A stretch of 64,000 bases of DNA from Streptomyces cavernicola (GTDB lineage: Bacteria > Actinomycetota > Actinomycetes > Streptomycetales > Streptomycetaceae), in assembly GCF_029968035.1 (NCBI RefSeq), contig NZ_JASCIQ010000020.1, forward strand, positions 62,001 through 126,000. Direction: 5' to 3'. The first letter of the stretch is position 1. Every line of letters starts with the position of its first letter. Made by a program: the position numbers and the translations under genes. A model generated the notes under the pieces. It searched no databases and had not been told where the DNA came from. It saw only the letters and a program-made list of their open reading frames with translations. Below are positions 1-6,393 of the stretch, piece by piece.

Positions 1-610
1 GCCTCTGGAAGATGTACGAGCTGAGTGCCGGGTCCCCCAGCTCGAAGGCGTAGTCGAGCGCGCGGTTCGTCCACAGCATCGCCTCCCGGGAGTCCCCCGT
101 GTCCTGGTGAAGCCACCCCAGGAATTCGGCGTACCGCGCTCCCACGCGGAGGACGTCTTCCCGTACGTCGCCCCGCGCTTCCTTGCACAGCTCCTCAATG
201 AGGGGGACCTGACTCTGCACGGGAGGCACCAGGAATCGCGGTCCCACAAGGGGCTCGGCCTGAGTGTGCTGGACGAACACCGACTTGAGGTACCCAAGGA
301 TCTCGGGGTTGGCCTTCGGTGTGGGAAGGCGAGGGCTGGGCAGTGAGGGCAGGCTGTCGAGCTGCGATGGAGCCGTTTCAAGTTCCAGACCGAGTTCGAC
401 CCGAGTCGCCTGGTAGACCTCGGAGAAGAGGGCCTGGTAGTCCGCTCCAGGAGCGCGCCGGCCGTTCTCGAACATGGAGATCTGCGTCTTGAGGCTTGAC
501 CGTGACGGCAGTTCGATCCCGAGCCGTTCGGCCGCGTCCTCCAGGGCATCCATCAACTCGACCTGTGACCACCCGCGAGCGATCCGGGCCGCCTGCAACT
601 TCGTCTTCAT
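1..610 (-). CDS. XRE-family HTH regulator with TPR-like C-terminus (partial, runs off left edge)
   Basis: The reading frame opens with ATG at 610 and is still open at base 1, so at least 203 residues are coded here and the C-terminus is missing. The N-terminus (MKTKLQAARIARGWSQVEL, then ISMFENGRRAPGADY) is a Cro/C1-type helix-turn-helix. The following region ends in a helical segment (DPALSSYIFQR) that resembles the tetratricopeptide-like part of NsdA-type Streptomyces regulators, where a matching block is GDKPLGSYILSG. It lies downstream of the GntR gene on the same strand, with two inverted repeats between them, and so probably regulates the element. Ligand and targets are unknown. Confidence 0.8.
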   Translation of the reverse strand, partial: MKTKLQAARIARGWSQVELMDALEDAAERLGIELPSRSSLKTQISMFENGRRAPGADYQALFSEVYQATRVELGLELETAPSQLDSLPSLPSPRLPTPKANPEILGYLKSVFVQHTQAEPLVGPRFLVPPVQSQVPLIEELCKEARGDVREDVLRVGARYAEFLGWLHQDTGDSREAMLWTNRALDYAFELGDPALSSYIFQR

Positions 611-621
611 CGCGCCCCCGC

Positions 622-705
622 ACGTCAGGCGATGCTTGGTCTCTCATCATGGCAATACATCGCCTGACGTGGGGAGTTAACAGGTAACAGCAGTTGACTG
701 TTAAC
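622..705. promoter_or_regulatory. Two inverted repeats upstream of the XRE gene (candidate operators)
   Basis: A perfect 13-bp inverted repeat, ACGTCAGGCGATG (622-634) and CATCGCCTGACGT (658-670), begins 12 bases upstream of the XRE start at 610. A second repeat, GTTAACAG (676-683) and CTGTTAAC (698-705), follows. The space between the XRE and GntR genes holds nothing else. Dyads of this size next to a regulator gene usually bind a dimeric repressor; autoregulation by the XRE protein is inferred. Confidence 0.5.
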
Positions 706-737
706 CCTGTCCACTGTGGATCGGCGCGAAATCCGGC

Positions 738-1115
738 CTACTGGTTCTCGACAGCGCGAGGGTGTTCGGCTTCCAGCCGCTCAACCCGCTCGCGGAGTTC
801 CGAGAGTTCGGAGGTGACGTGCATCAGACGGTTCTGCAGGTCGCGCATGCTGGCCGCCGCGTCTTGAGCGGTGGGGTCGCCCTTCTTCGGGTCGAGGACG
901 TACGTCCCGCTGCCCTGGCGACCCTGGACGAGCCCGTCCTCAGCCAGCTCCTTGTACGCGCTCTGCACCGTCATCAAGGCGACCTTGAGGTGCTTGGCGA
1001 GGTCCTTGGCGCCCGGGAGCTTCTGCCCTGGGCCGTACTTGCCCACAGCGATCTCGTTACGGAAGCGGGATGCGATCTCCTTGGCCGACGGGGGCTTCTT
1101 CGGGGTCCAGTCCAT
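738..1115 (-). CDS. GntR-family transcriptional repressor (KorSA-like)
   Basis: The 125-aa protein has a GntR winged helix-turn-helix at about residues 8-75 (EIASRFRNEIAVGKYGPGQK, LPGAKDLAKHLKVALMTVQS, DGLVQGRQGSGTYV). A short heptad-rich tail (LQNRLMHVTSELSELRERVE) follows in place of a large effector domain. KorSA of pSAM2 is a GntR protein that keeps the element quiescent by repressing its activator. The position beside three palindromes (1131-1221) and at the head of the element suggests the same role here. No homologue of the pSAM2 activator Pra was recognised in the window. Confidence 0.85.
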   Translation of the reverse strand: MDWTPKKPPSAKEIASRFRNEIAVGKYGPGQKLPGAKDLAKHLKVALMTVQSAYKELAEDGLVQGRQGSGTYVLDPKKGDPTAQDAAASMRDLQNRLMHVTSELSELRERVERLEAEHPRAVENQ

Positions 1116-1130
1116 GCCATAGAGCGTATC

Positions 1131-1221
1131 TGACCTAGGTCATTTCCTTCTGCTGCCTTCGGAGGCTTGACACCCCCGAAGCGACCTAGGTAACTTCATC
1201 TCATCGAACTTACCTAGGTAA
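1131..1221. promoter_or_regulatory. Three copies of a CCTAGG-centred palindrome (candidate GntR/KorSA operators)
   Basis: The palindromes TGACCTAGGTCA (1131-1142), GACCTAGGTA (1183-1192) and TTACCTAGGTAA (1210-1221) lie immediately upstream of the GntR gene. The first and third are perfect 12-bp dyads. Their centres are about 51 and 28 bases apart. Repeated dyads next to a GntR gene are typical of its own operators. They also face the plus-strand genes that start at 1580, so one repressor could control both directions. Confidence 0.6.
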
Positions 1222-1579
1222 CTCGCTCGGCCGGGTCCTGCGTTCCTGGGACCTCCGAGAACTGCTTGACCTGCAAGAACGCCTGTTTGGCCCCGTAATT
1301 CGGGATCTCCAGGCGCACACAACTCCACAGAGGACGGGGCTGAAGGCGAAAGCCGAGCGATGAGCCCTACGGCAGGACCAGGGAGACGGAAGGTCCTTAA
1401 AGGCCGCGCACCTACAGGGAGAGATCCCGCCCAACTGCGCTAACCACGAGCCGCCGAGAACGCAGACGCACCACAGAAAGACCCAAGGAGCCGCCGTAGG
1501 GGATGGCTCCTGCCCACCACCCGGTGGGTTCACCTCGGCGCGACCGTCGCGCCGGGATGTTCATACCGGGAGGAACACC
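1222..1579. other. Intergenic leader between the GntR operators and the first plus-strand gene
   Basis: About 360 bases without a convincing gene. The overlapping short ORFs lack ribosome binding sites and run antisense to one another. A GGGAGGA ribosome binding site just before 1580 belongs to the next gene. It presumably contains the plus-strand promoter, but no clear -35/-10 pair was seen. Confidence 0.4.
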
Positions 1580-1777
1580 ATGGCCAAGCTCTTCAACTCG
1601 CTCCGTGAAGCCTTCGAGGCCGGAGCCTTCGACGACGAGCCCACCCCCAGCACGCCCAGCAAGCCGACCGTCATCCACAACGAGAACACCGGCTCCACCA
1701 CCGTCATCAACGGCGAGCACATCGGCATCTGCGGCGGCACCCACTACGGCGACCTGACCTTCAACTTCGACCGCTGA
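1580..1777 (+). CDS. Small AICE protein of unknown function
   Basis: A 65-aa protein starting at ATG 1580 behind the strong ribosome binding site GGGAGGA. The N-terminal third looks helical and acidic (MAKLFNSLREAFEAGAFDDE). A Pro/Thr/Ser linker follows, then a strand-rich tail (TVIHNENTGSTTVINGEHIG, then GTHYGDLTF). The TVIxG-type strands recall the 50-aa product at 2343, so the two may be related short beta-rich proteins. No domain was recognised. Confidence 0.6.
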   Translation: MAKLFNSLREAFEAGAFDDEPTPSTPSKPTVIHNENTGSTTVINGEHIGICGGTHYGDLTFNFDR

Positions 1778-1818
1778 CCGCACGCCTCACCAACCACTCC
1801 GTAGCCCCGGGAGAGACC

Positions 1819-2217
1819 GTGTTCGCTTCGCTGTTCGTCCTGCTCTACGTCGCTCACCTCCTGTCCGACTACCCGCTGCAGACGGACCACCAGGCCAAGC
1901 ACAAGGCCGGTGCCGGCACCTGCGGTTGGCGAGCGAACGCGGCCCACGCCGCCACTCACGTGGCTGTCACCACGGCCGCCCTCGCGGCTGGGATCGCGGT
2001 CCTCGGACTCGACGTGAATCTGGCGGCCGCCGCTGGCGCGGTGCTCTGGATCGGCGTCACGCACTCGGTCATCGACCGGCGCTGGCCGGTGGCCCGCTGG
2101 ATGGCCTTCGCCCGCCAGGCCCGATTCGCACAGCACGGCGGCGCCGCCCACGTAGACCAGACCGCGCACCTGACCGCGCTGGCCATCGCGGCGCTCGCGA
2201 TCGCCGGTCTCTCCTAG
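1819..2217 (+). CDS. DUF3307-like membrane protein
   Basis: A 132-aa protein with GTG start at 1819 and GGGAGAG upstream. The N-terminus (FASLFVLLYVAHLLSDYPLQ TD) has the membrane segment plus DYxLQ-type motif of the DUF3307 family. Hydrophobic segments lie at about residues 2-18, 45-68, 72-85 and 118-130, with conserved-looking His residues (HAATHVAV, GVTHSVIDRRW, HVDQTAHL). The family is common in actinomycete plasmids and phages and has no assigned biochemical function. Here it sits in the accessory run of the AICE. Confidence 0.65.
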   Translation: MFASLFVLLYVAHLLSDYPLQTDHQAKHKAGAGTCGWRANAAHAATHVAVTTAALAAGIAVLGLDVNLAAAAGAVLWIGVTHSVIDRRWPVARWMAFARQARFAQHGGAAHVDQTAHLTALAIAALAIAGLS

Positions 2218-2224
2218 CTCCGCA

Positions 2225-2296
2225 GCCCCGATGGTCGTAGGCCGGGTTCGACTCCCGGCCGGGGCACCGCCCTCGCCGCTGCCGCGGCGTGAGGGC
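2225..2296 (+). ncRNA. tRNA-like acceptor/T-arm module plus bulged hairpin, copy 1
   Basis: GCCCCG (2225-2230) can pair with CGGGGC (2260-2265). Inside is a 6-bp stem GCCGGG/CCCGGC (2241-2246/2254-2259) closing the loop TTCGACT (2247-2253), which fits the tRNA T-loop consensus. ACC follows, as at a tRNA 3' end. The D and anticodon arms are absent; only a 10-base linker (2231-2240) stands in their place. A hairpin follows at 2269-2296 with stems GCCCTC/GAGGGC and GCCGC/GCGGC and a 2-base bulge. Copy 2 at 3365 keeps both structures by compensatory changes. Transcription as part of the AICE leader is inferred; it could also be a tRNA remnant. Confidence 0.45.
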
Positions 2297-2342
2297 AGCA
2301 CGACACCTTCCACGCTCATTCACCGATCAAGGGAGTTTCCCC

Positions 2343-2495
2343 GTGCCTACCTGGCGTCAGGACAGCAACGGCGACGTGACCGGCGACATCACCACGGTCG
2401 TGATCAGCGGCAACACCGGCGGCATGGTCCACCTCGGTAACGGCGACCAGATCGTCCACGTCCACAACGACGACGACACCTCGGACGACGACTGA
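2343..2495 (+). CDS. Small acidic AICE protein of unknown function
   Basis: A 50-aa product. I chose GTG 2343 as the start because AAGGGAG lies about 10 bases upstream; the longer frame opening at 2289 would run across the upstream hairpin and has no ribosome binding site. The sequence starts PTWRQDSNGDVTGDITTVVI, continues with SGNTGGMVHLGNGDQIVHVH and ends in an Asp-rich tail. It looks strand-rich and soluble and shows weak pattern similarity to the 65-aa product at 1580. No family was recognised. Confidence 0.55.
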   Translation: MPTWRQDSNGDVTGDITTVVISGNTGGMVHLGNGDQIVHVHNDDDTSDDD

Positions 2496-2507
2496 CCCTC
2501 GCGCACC

Positions 2508-2570
2508 GGCCGGGCAGGCCGCCTCTCACCACAAGACCACGGCCTGCCCGGCCCCACTTCTCGTCCCTCC
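2508..2570 (+). promoter_or_regulatory. Stem-loop leader element, copy 1 (before HIT gene)
   Basis: A perfect 13-bp stem (GGCCGGGCAGGCC 2508-2520, GGCCTGCCCGGCC 2541-2553) closes a 20-base loop starting GCCTCTCACCACAAG. It is followed by CGTCCCTCC (2562-2570), 18 bases before the GTG at 2589. The loop and the CCTCC block recur at 3441, 6394 and 10791 while the stem sequences differ but still pair. CCTCC could pair with the downstream ribosome binding site. Function is inferred. Confidence 0.6.
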
Positions 2571-2588
2571 AACTCAAGGGAGCGTCCC

Positions 2589-2948
2589 GTGAGTTCATCC
2601 TGCGTGTTCTGCTCCATCGCGGCCGGGCAGGCACCGGCCACCGTCGTCCGCGAGTGGGACGACGTGATCGCGATCCGCCCGCTCGGCCCGGTCACGCCGG
2701 GGCATGTGCTGGTCATCCCGCGCCGGCACGTCGCCGACGTCGGCGAGGACCCGCAGGTCTCCGCGCGGGCCATGGTCTGCGCGGCGGAACTGGCCGGGGA
2801 ACTTCCCGCGGCGAACGTCATCACGTCCAAGGGCTCCGCCGCCACGCAGACGGTCTTCCACCTGCACATCCACGTGGTCCCGCGCATCGAGGGCGACGCG
2901 CTGCCGCTGCCCTGGACGCCGCAGCAGGCCGGGCACACGGCGAGCTGA
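2589..2948 (+). CDS. HIT-family nucleotide hydrolase/transferase
   Basis: A 119-aa protein with GTG start at 2589 and AAGGGAG upstream. It has the N-terminal CxFC pair (SSCVFCSIAAGQAPA) and the C-terminal histidine triad HLHIHVVPR, the catalytic signature of HIT proteins that hydrolyse or transfer nucleoside monophosphates (Hint/Fhit type). Length is normal for a single HIT domain. It is preceded by the structured leader element at 2508 and sits among accessory AICE genes. Substrate and benefit to the element cannot be told from sequence. Confidence 0.85.
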   Translation: MSSSCVFCSIAAGQAPATVVREWDDVIAIRPLGPVTPGHVLVIPRRHVADVGEDPQVSARAMVCAAELAGELPAANVITSKGSAATQTVFHLHIHVVPRIEGDALPLPWTPQQAGHTAS

Positions 2949-3022
2949 CACGGACCACCCCGCCTAGCTCCCGCCCCTCCACCAACGAATCCGCCGCATA
3001 CGGCACTTGAGGAGAACTCGCC

Positions 3023-3331
3023 ATGTTCGGACGCAACAAGAAGATCACCAACGACGCCGAGGCCCGCGAGGTCGAGCGCCGCCAGGCCGACGACATCCGC
3101 GCCGCGCACCGCGCCACGAAGTGGGGCCTGAGGTCCGCCGCGGACTTCCGCAAGAAGGTCACCGACGCCGACCAGCAGCTGTCGGACTGGAGCGCCGAGA
3201 AGCGCAAGCAGCAGAAGGCCGAGCGGGAACAGCAGCGGCTCGCCCAGTGGTGTGCCGACGAGGACCGGCGCCTGCGGGAATGGGTGGCCGCCGACACCTA
3301 CGAGGCACGCAAGCAAGCCCGGCGGTGGTGA
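3023..3331 (+). CDS. Charged coiled-coil protein of unknown function
   Basis: A 102-aa product with ATG at 3023 and GAGGAGA nine bases upstream. It is almost entirely helical and highly charged (NDAEAREVERRQADDIRAAH, KKVTDADQQLSDWSAEKRKQ), with no membrane segment. The sequence suggests a coiled coil or a small DNA- or protein-binding helix bundle. A degenerate CCCGCCCCTCC stretch about 50 bases upstream resembles the CCTCC block of the stem-loop leaders, but no stem is present. No family was recognised. Confidence 0.6.
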   Translation: MFGRNKKITNDAEAREVERRQADDIRAAHRATKWGLRSAADFRKKVTDADQQLSDWSAEKRKQQKAEREQQRLAQWCADEDRRLREWVAADTYEARKQARRW

Positions 3332-3364
3332 CGCTCCCTCACGCCGTTCCTTCCCAGCACCAGC

Positions 3365-3433
3365 TGCCCTGATGGTCGCAGGCCGGGTTCGACTCCCGGC
3401 CAGGGCACCGCCCCGCCGCTCTGCGGCACGGGG
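3365..3433 (+). ncRNA. tRNA-like acceptor/T-arm module plus bulged hairpin, copy 2
   Basis: TGCCCTG (3365-3371) pairs with CAGGGCA (3401-3407), a full 7 bp. The T-like stem GCCGGG/CCCGGC (3382-3387/3395-3400) and loop TTCGACT are identical to copy 1. Relative to copy 1, a C:G pair in the outer stem has become T:A, a compensatory change. The second hairpin (3411-3433, CCCCG/CGGGG and CCGC/GCGG) differs in sequence from copy 1 but keeps a 2-base bulge at the same place. A stem-loop leader element follows directly at 3441. Confidence 0.45.
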
Positions 3434-3440
3434 TTCTCCT

Positions 3441-3507
3441 GCCGGGCCTGTCGCCTCTCACCAACTTCTCGACCGCGACCGGCCCGGCCTTCCTTCCTCG
3501 TCCCTCC
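3441..3507 (+). promoter_or_regulatory. Stem-loop leader element, copy 2
   Basis: GCCGGGCC (3441-3448) pairs with GGCCCGGC (3481-3488), extended inward by GTCG/CGAC across a single mismatch. The loop carries CCTCTCACCA as in copies 1 and 3. CGTCCCTCC (3499-3507) lies 17 bases before the ATG at 3525 and could pair with the GGAG of the ribosome binding site (3513-3517). Confidence 0.55.
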
Positions 3508-3524
3508 AACACCAGGAGTTCGTC

Positions 3525-3824
3525 ATGCGCGCGTACATCAGCGGCCACCGGGCCGTGAACGACACCGACCTCGTGGAACTGGCCCTCGGCACCCCAGTCG
3601 ACCTGTGGCTCGGGGTGGAGGGCGAGAGCGAGATGGAGCGTGAGGCGCGGCTGGACGCGGCCCGCGACATCCTCGCCGAGAACTCGAACCTGCCCGACGA
3701 CGCGCTCCGCGTCGCGGCCGAGACCATCGACGAGCACGCGGCGGAGCTGTTCAACGTCGTGTCGCTGCCCCACGTCTCCCGGCTCACCGACCGCCGTGCG
3801 GGCCGTAAGGCGGTGGCCGCGTGA
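3525..3824 (+). CDS. Acidic hypothetical protein
   Basis: A 99-aa product starting at ATG 3525, behind AGGAG (3513-3517). The frame is open further upstream, but that part overlaps the leader element and has no ribosome binding site. Sequence: MRAYISGHRAVNDTDLVELA, then an acidic helical middle (EGESEMEREARLDAARDILA) and a C-terminal helix. Its stop overlaps the GTG start of the HEAGH protein, so translation of the two is probably coupled. It heads a run of four overlapping genes (3525-5993). No domain was recognised. Confidence 0.6.
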   Translation: MRAYISGHRAVNDTDLVELALGTPVDLWLGVEGESEMEREARLDAARDILAENSNLPDDALRVAAETIDEHAAELFNVVSLPHVSRLTDRRAGRKAVAA

Positions 3825-4420
3825 TGACCACGACCCCCAGCCCCGAAGCCCTCCTGGACCACGCGGGCAATCCCCGGCAGAGCCGGGCGACGTACCTCAC
3901 CTACGAACAGTCCCGCCTCGGCATGGCGTTCCACGAGGCCGGTCACGCCGTCCTGGCCCTGGCGTACGGGCTGCACGTCGAGTCCAGCGAGGTCATCGCA
4001 TGGACCGATGACAGCAGCTGGCGGGTCACCGGCAAGACGTTCTCTGACGCACCGACAATCCACGTCTGGCGTTTCGCGGCGATGTGCGCGGCCGGTCAGG
4101 TCACGCAGGTCAACTACCTGATGGCCTACGGCCTGTGGACTCCGGAACGGGCACTGGCCTGCACCGCTGAGCACGACCGCGAGATGGCCATCGACGTGCT
4201 GGCCCCGGAAGGCTTCCGCATCGGCCGCGAGCACGTCCCCGCGGGCGGTAAGTCGTGGTCGATGGTGCGCGGGATGGCCCGCCGCAAGGTCGAGCACCTG
4301 TGGCGCGAGATTCGCACCGTGGCCCACGCCATGGACGAGAACACGATCCTGACCGGCGACCAGATCGCGGAGATGACCGGCCTGGTCAACCCCGTGTTCG
4401 AAGCGGAGGTAGCGGCATGA
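3821..4420 (+). CDS. M41-like HExxH metalloprotease-type protein
   Basis: A 199-aa protein (GTG 3821; ATG 3824 also possible). Residues near 38-50, MAFHEAGHAVLALAYGL, match the zinc-binding helix of the FtsH (M41) peptidase domain. An acidic third ligand could be provided in the helical region after TAEHDREMAIDVLAP. There is no AAA+ module and no membrane segment, so this is a stand-alone peptidase-like domain rather than FtsH. It overlaps both neighbours by 4 bases. Actual proteolysis and substrate are unproven; it may act on element or host proteins during transfer. Confidence 0.6.
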   Translation: MMTTTPSPEALLDHAGNPRQSRATYLTYEQSRLGMAFHEAGHAVLALAYGLHVESSEVIAWTDDSSWRVTGKTFSDAPTIHVWRFAAMCAAGQVTQVNYLMAYGLWTPERALACTAEHDREMAIDVLAPEGFRIGREHVPAGGKSWSMVRGMARRKVEHLWREIRTVAHAMDENTILTGDQIAEMTGLVNPVFEAEVAA

Positions 4421-4953
4421 TCCGCATCGTCACCAAGAAGCGTCTCGCGCTCCTGGAAGCCGACCGGGTGGCCGCGTTCGAGCGGGCCCGCCGGGCGGCC
4501 GAGGCCGCGGAGGCGGAGTCCGGCCGGCACGCGGATGAGCTGTCCACGATCACCGGCCGCGCAAAGCGCGCCGAGGCCGAGGCGGAAGACAACTGGAGGC
4601 TGCTGCAGGACAAGCGGGCCGATCTGGCGGAGGCGAGGGAGGCCCTGGAGGCCGCTCGCGCAGAGACTCAGGTGCTCGGGTCGAAGCTGGGCGAGCTGCG
4701 GGAGCAGGCGTCGGTCAAGGGCCGGGAGAGGGCGCTGCTGTTGCACTACGGCGAGCCCCACACGATCTACGGCTCCTACGAGGAGGCACTGGCCGACACC
4801 GACACGCATGGTGTTCATGCGTGGAGTCGGGGCGGTGAACGTCCTGCGGCCGAGGCCGAGTGGCGCGTGGAGGCGTTCACGCGCGACGTCGAGTCGGGTG
4901 GATTCCGCCGTGCGTGGAAGCCCTCTCCGGAGCAGGTTCGGGGGGCGGCGTGA
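4417..4953 (+). CDS. Coiled-coil protein of unknown function
   Basis: A 178-aa product. ATG 4417 overlaps the preceding stop (ATGA), which fixes the start. Residues about 8-105 form an uninterrupted Ala/Glu/Arg-rich helix (EADRVAAFERARRAAEAAEA, ITGRAKRAEAEAEDNWRLLQ). A C-terminal globular part has aromatic and Gly residues (HYGEPHTIYGSYEEALADTD, DVESGGFRRAWKPSPEQ). No transmembrane segment. It is embedded in the 3525-5993 operon and overlaps the membrane protein that follows, so it may be a partner of that protein's own long coiled coil. Confidence 0.6.
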   Translation: MIRIVTKKRLALLEADRVAAFERARRAAEAAEAESGRHADELSTITGRAKRAEAEAEDNWRLLQDKRADLAEAREALEAARAETQVLGSKLGELREQASVKGRERALLLHYGEPHTIYGSYEEALADTDTHGVHAWSRGGERPAAEAEWRVEAFTRDVESGGFRRAWKPSPEQVRGAA

Positions 4954-5993
4954 ACAGTGTTCAGACGCGTTCAGCGGAGAAGGCACTGTCGGGCGGCACG
5001 TGGCTGATCGTGTGCGGCGCGATGCTCTACTCCATCCTCACGGTGACCCCGTTGATGGCGAAGCACACGGCGGATGAGTGGGACTGGACGGCACCGATCC
5101 TTCCCCTCGTGGTGGACGCCGCGGTCGTCATCGTGGTCAAACTCGACGACGTCCTGGCCCGCCTCGGCGGAGACGGCGGCCGCTGGCCGGTCGCGCTGCG
5201 ATGGATGACCGGCCTCATGACGCTCGCCCTCAACACGGCCGACTCCGCGCTGAAGAAGGACCCGGTGGGCGTGGCTGTCCACTCGGTGGCACCGCTCCTG
5301 CTGATCGTCACTGCAGAGACCAGCCTCGCCTACCGGCGGGCCATCGCGGCCGCCCAGATGGCGCTGGCGGCAGAGCAGAAGGCCGAGCATGAGAAGGCCG
5401 CCCAGGCGGCCCAGGAGCGCGCCGAGCGGGCCGAACGCAAGGCCCGTGAGGAGCGCGAACAGGCGCGGCAAGAGGCCCGCGAAGAGCGCGAGCACGCCGA
5501 GAAGCTGGCGCGTGAACAGCGTGAGCACGAAGCTGCGTTGGCCCGTGAGAAGACCGAGCGGGAAGAGCGCCGGCTGCGCCAGGAGCGTGAGGACCGGGAG
5601 CGGGCCGAGGCTGCTGAACGTGAGGCCCGTGAACGCCGTGAACGCGAGCGTGAACAGCGTGAACAAGAGCGGCTGCGCCTTGAACGCGAGGCCGCGGAGC
5701 GGGCCGAGGCCGAGCAGCTTCGGCGCGCTGAAGCTGCTGCTCGTGAACAGCGGGAGCGGGCCGAGCGGGTCGAGCGTGAACGCGCCGCCCTGCTTGAGCG
5801 CGGCCCGGTCGAGGACAAGCTGCCCGAGGGCGAGGCCCGCCAGGTCGTCGCCGCTGCGTTCGCCGCAGGGCTGACGGTCCGGCAGGCCGCCGAACGGTGC
5901 GGCTGGTCGACGGGCTGGGTCAATGGCCTCTACTCCGAGCACCGCAAGGCCGCCGCTCCGGCCGGTGCTGAACTCGCGCTGGCAGGTCAGTGA
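4950..5993 (+). CDS. DUF2637 membrane protein with long coiled coil and C-terminal HTH
   Basis: A 347-aa protein; GTG 4950 overlaps the previous stop. The first 130 residues are the DUF2637 domain with membrane segments (TWLIVCGAMLYSILTVTPLM, ILPLVVDAAVVIVVKL, SVAPLLLIVTAETSLAY) and the motif DEWDWTAPILPLVVDAA. About 150 residues of Glu/Arg/Ala-rich helix follow, predicted as a long coiled coil. The last 60 residues contain a helix-turn-helix-like segment (AAFAAGLTVRQAAERCGWST). DUF2637 proteins are frequent next to tra genes of actinomycete plasmids and AICEs. A tethering role between membrane and DNA is inferred. Confidence 0.75.
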   Translation: MNSVQTRSAEKALSGGTWLIVCGAMLYSILTVTPLMAKHTADEWDWTAPILPLVVDAAVVIVVKLDDVLARLGGDGGRWPVALRWMTGLMTLALNTADSALKKDPVGVAVHSVAPLLLIVTAETSLAYRRAIAAAQMALAAEQKAEHEKAAQAAQERAERAERKAREEREQARQEAREEREHAEKLAREQREHEAALAREKTEREERRLRQEREDRERAEAAEREARERREREREQREQERLRLEREAAERAEAEQLRRAEAAAREQRERAERVERERAALLERGPVEDKLPEGEARQVVAAAFAAGLTVRQAAERCGWSTGWVNGLYSEHRKAAAPAGAELALAGQ

Positions 5994-6382
5994 TGGCCAC
6001 CGCGTACGGCAAGTGCTACGACCCCACCGGTGCCCGCCACGGACTCCCCACCTATCCGTGGCGGTACGCCCCGGACGGCTACGCCACCCGCCGGCAGCTC
6101 CGTGAGCGGGGCTTACGGCCGGGCGGTCAGCCGATAGCGGCCCAGCTCATGCGCACCTCGCGCCGCCGCAAGGCGGGCGTCGCCGTGGCCTACCTGTACC
6201 GCGTCGACCGCGCGAAGCCGGTCCGTCCGATGACCTCGCGGAAGTGGGGCGCGCTCGCGCTGGCGATGCTCGCCCGCCGCACCTGCCCCGTCTGCCGCCT
6301 CACCTACAGCTACTGCCTGCCGACCTCGCTCGGCATGTGCCTGAACTGCCACCAGATCGAGGAACAGCGCCCCGCCGCCTGA
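5993..6382 (+). CDS. RRQRL-type zinc-binding protein (contains a TTA codon)
   Basis: A 129-aa protein; ATG 5993 overlaps the preceding stop (GTG 5990 is an alternative). It has the TRRQLRERGLRPGGQ block that names this Streptomyces plasmid/AICE family, then AYLYRVDRAKPVRPM and two Cys pairs (CPVC, CLNC) that could bind zinc. The Leu in ERGLRP is coded by TTA (6113-6115), so expression may depend on the developmental leucyl-tRNA bldA. It lies directly upstream of the TraB gene and a stem-loop leader element. Exact function is unknown. Confidence 0.7.
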   Translation: MATAYGKCYDPTGARHGLPTYPWRYAPDGYATRRQLRERGLRPGGQPIAAQLMRTSRRRKAGVAVAYLYRVDRAKPVRPMTSRKWGALALAMLARRTCPVCRLTYSYCLPTSLGMCLNCHQIEEQRPAA

Positions 6383-6393
6383 CCGCATTCGCC

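Noticed and set aside
2225..2268. Complete tRNA gene
   Set aside because: Only acceptor-like and T-arm parts exist; the 10-base linker cannot hold D and anticodon arms.
4971..5942. 323-codon minus-strand frame over the DUF2637 gene
   Set aside because: Leu/Phe-rich mirror of the Glu/Arg coiled coil; no start signals.
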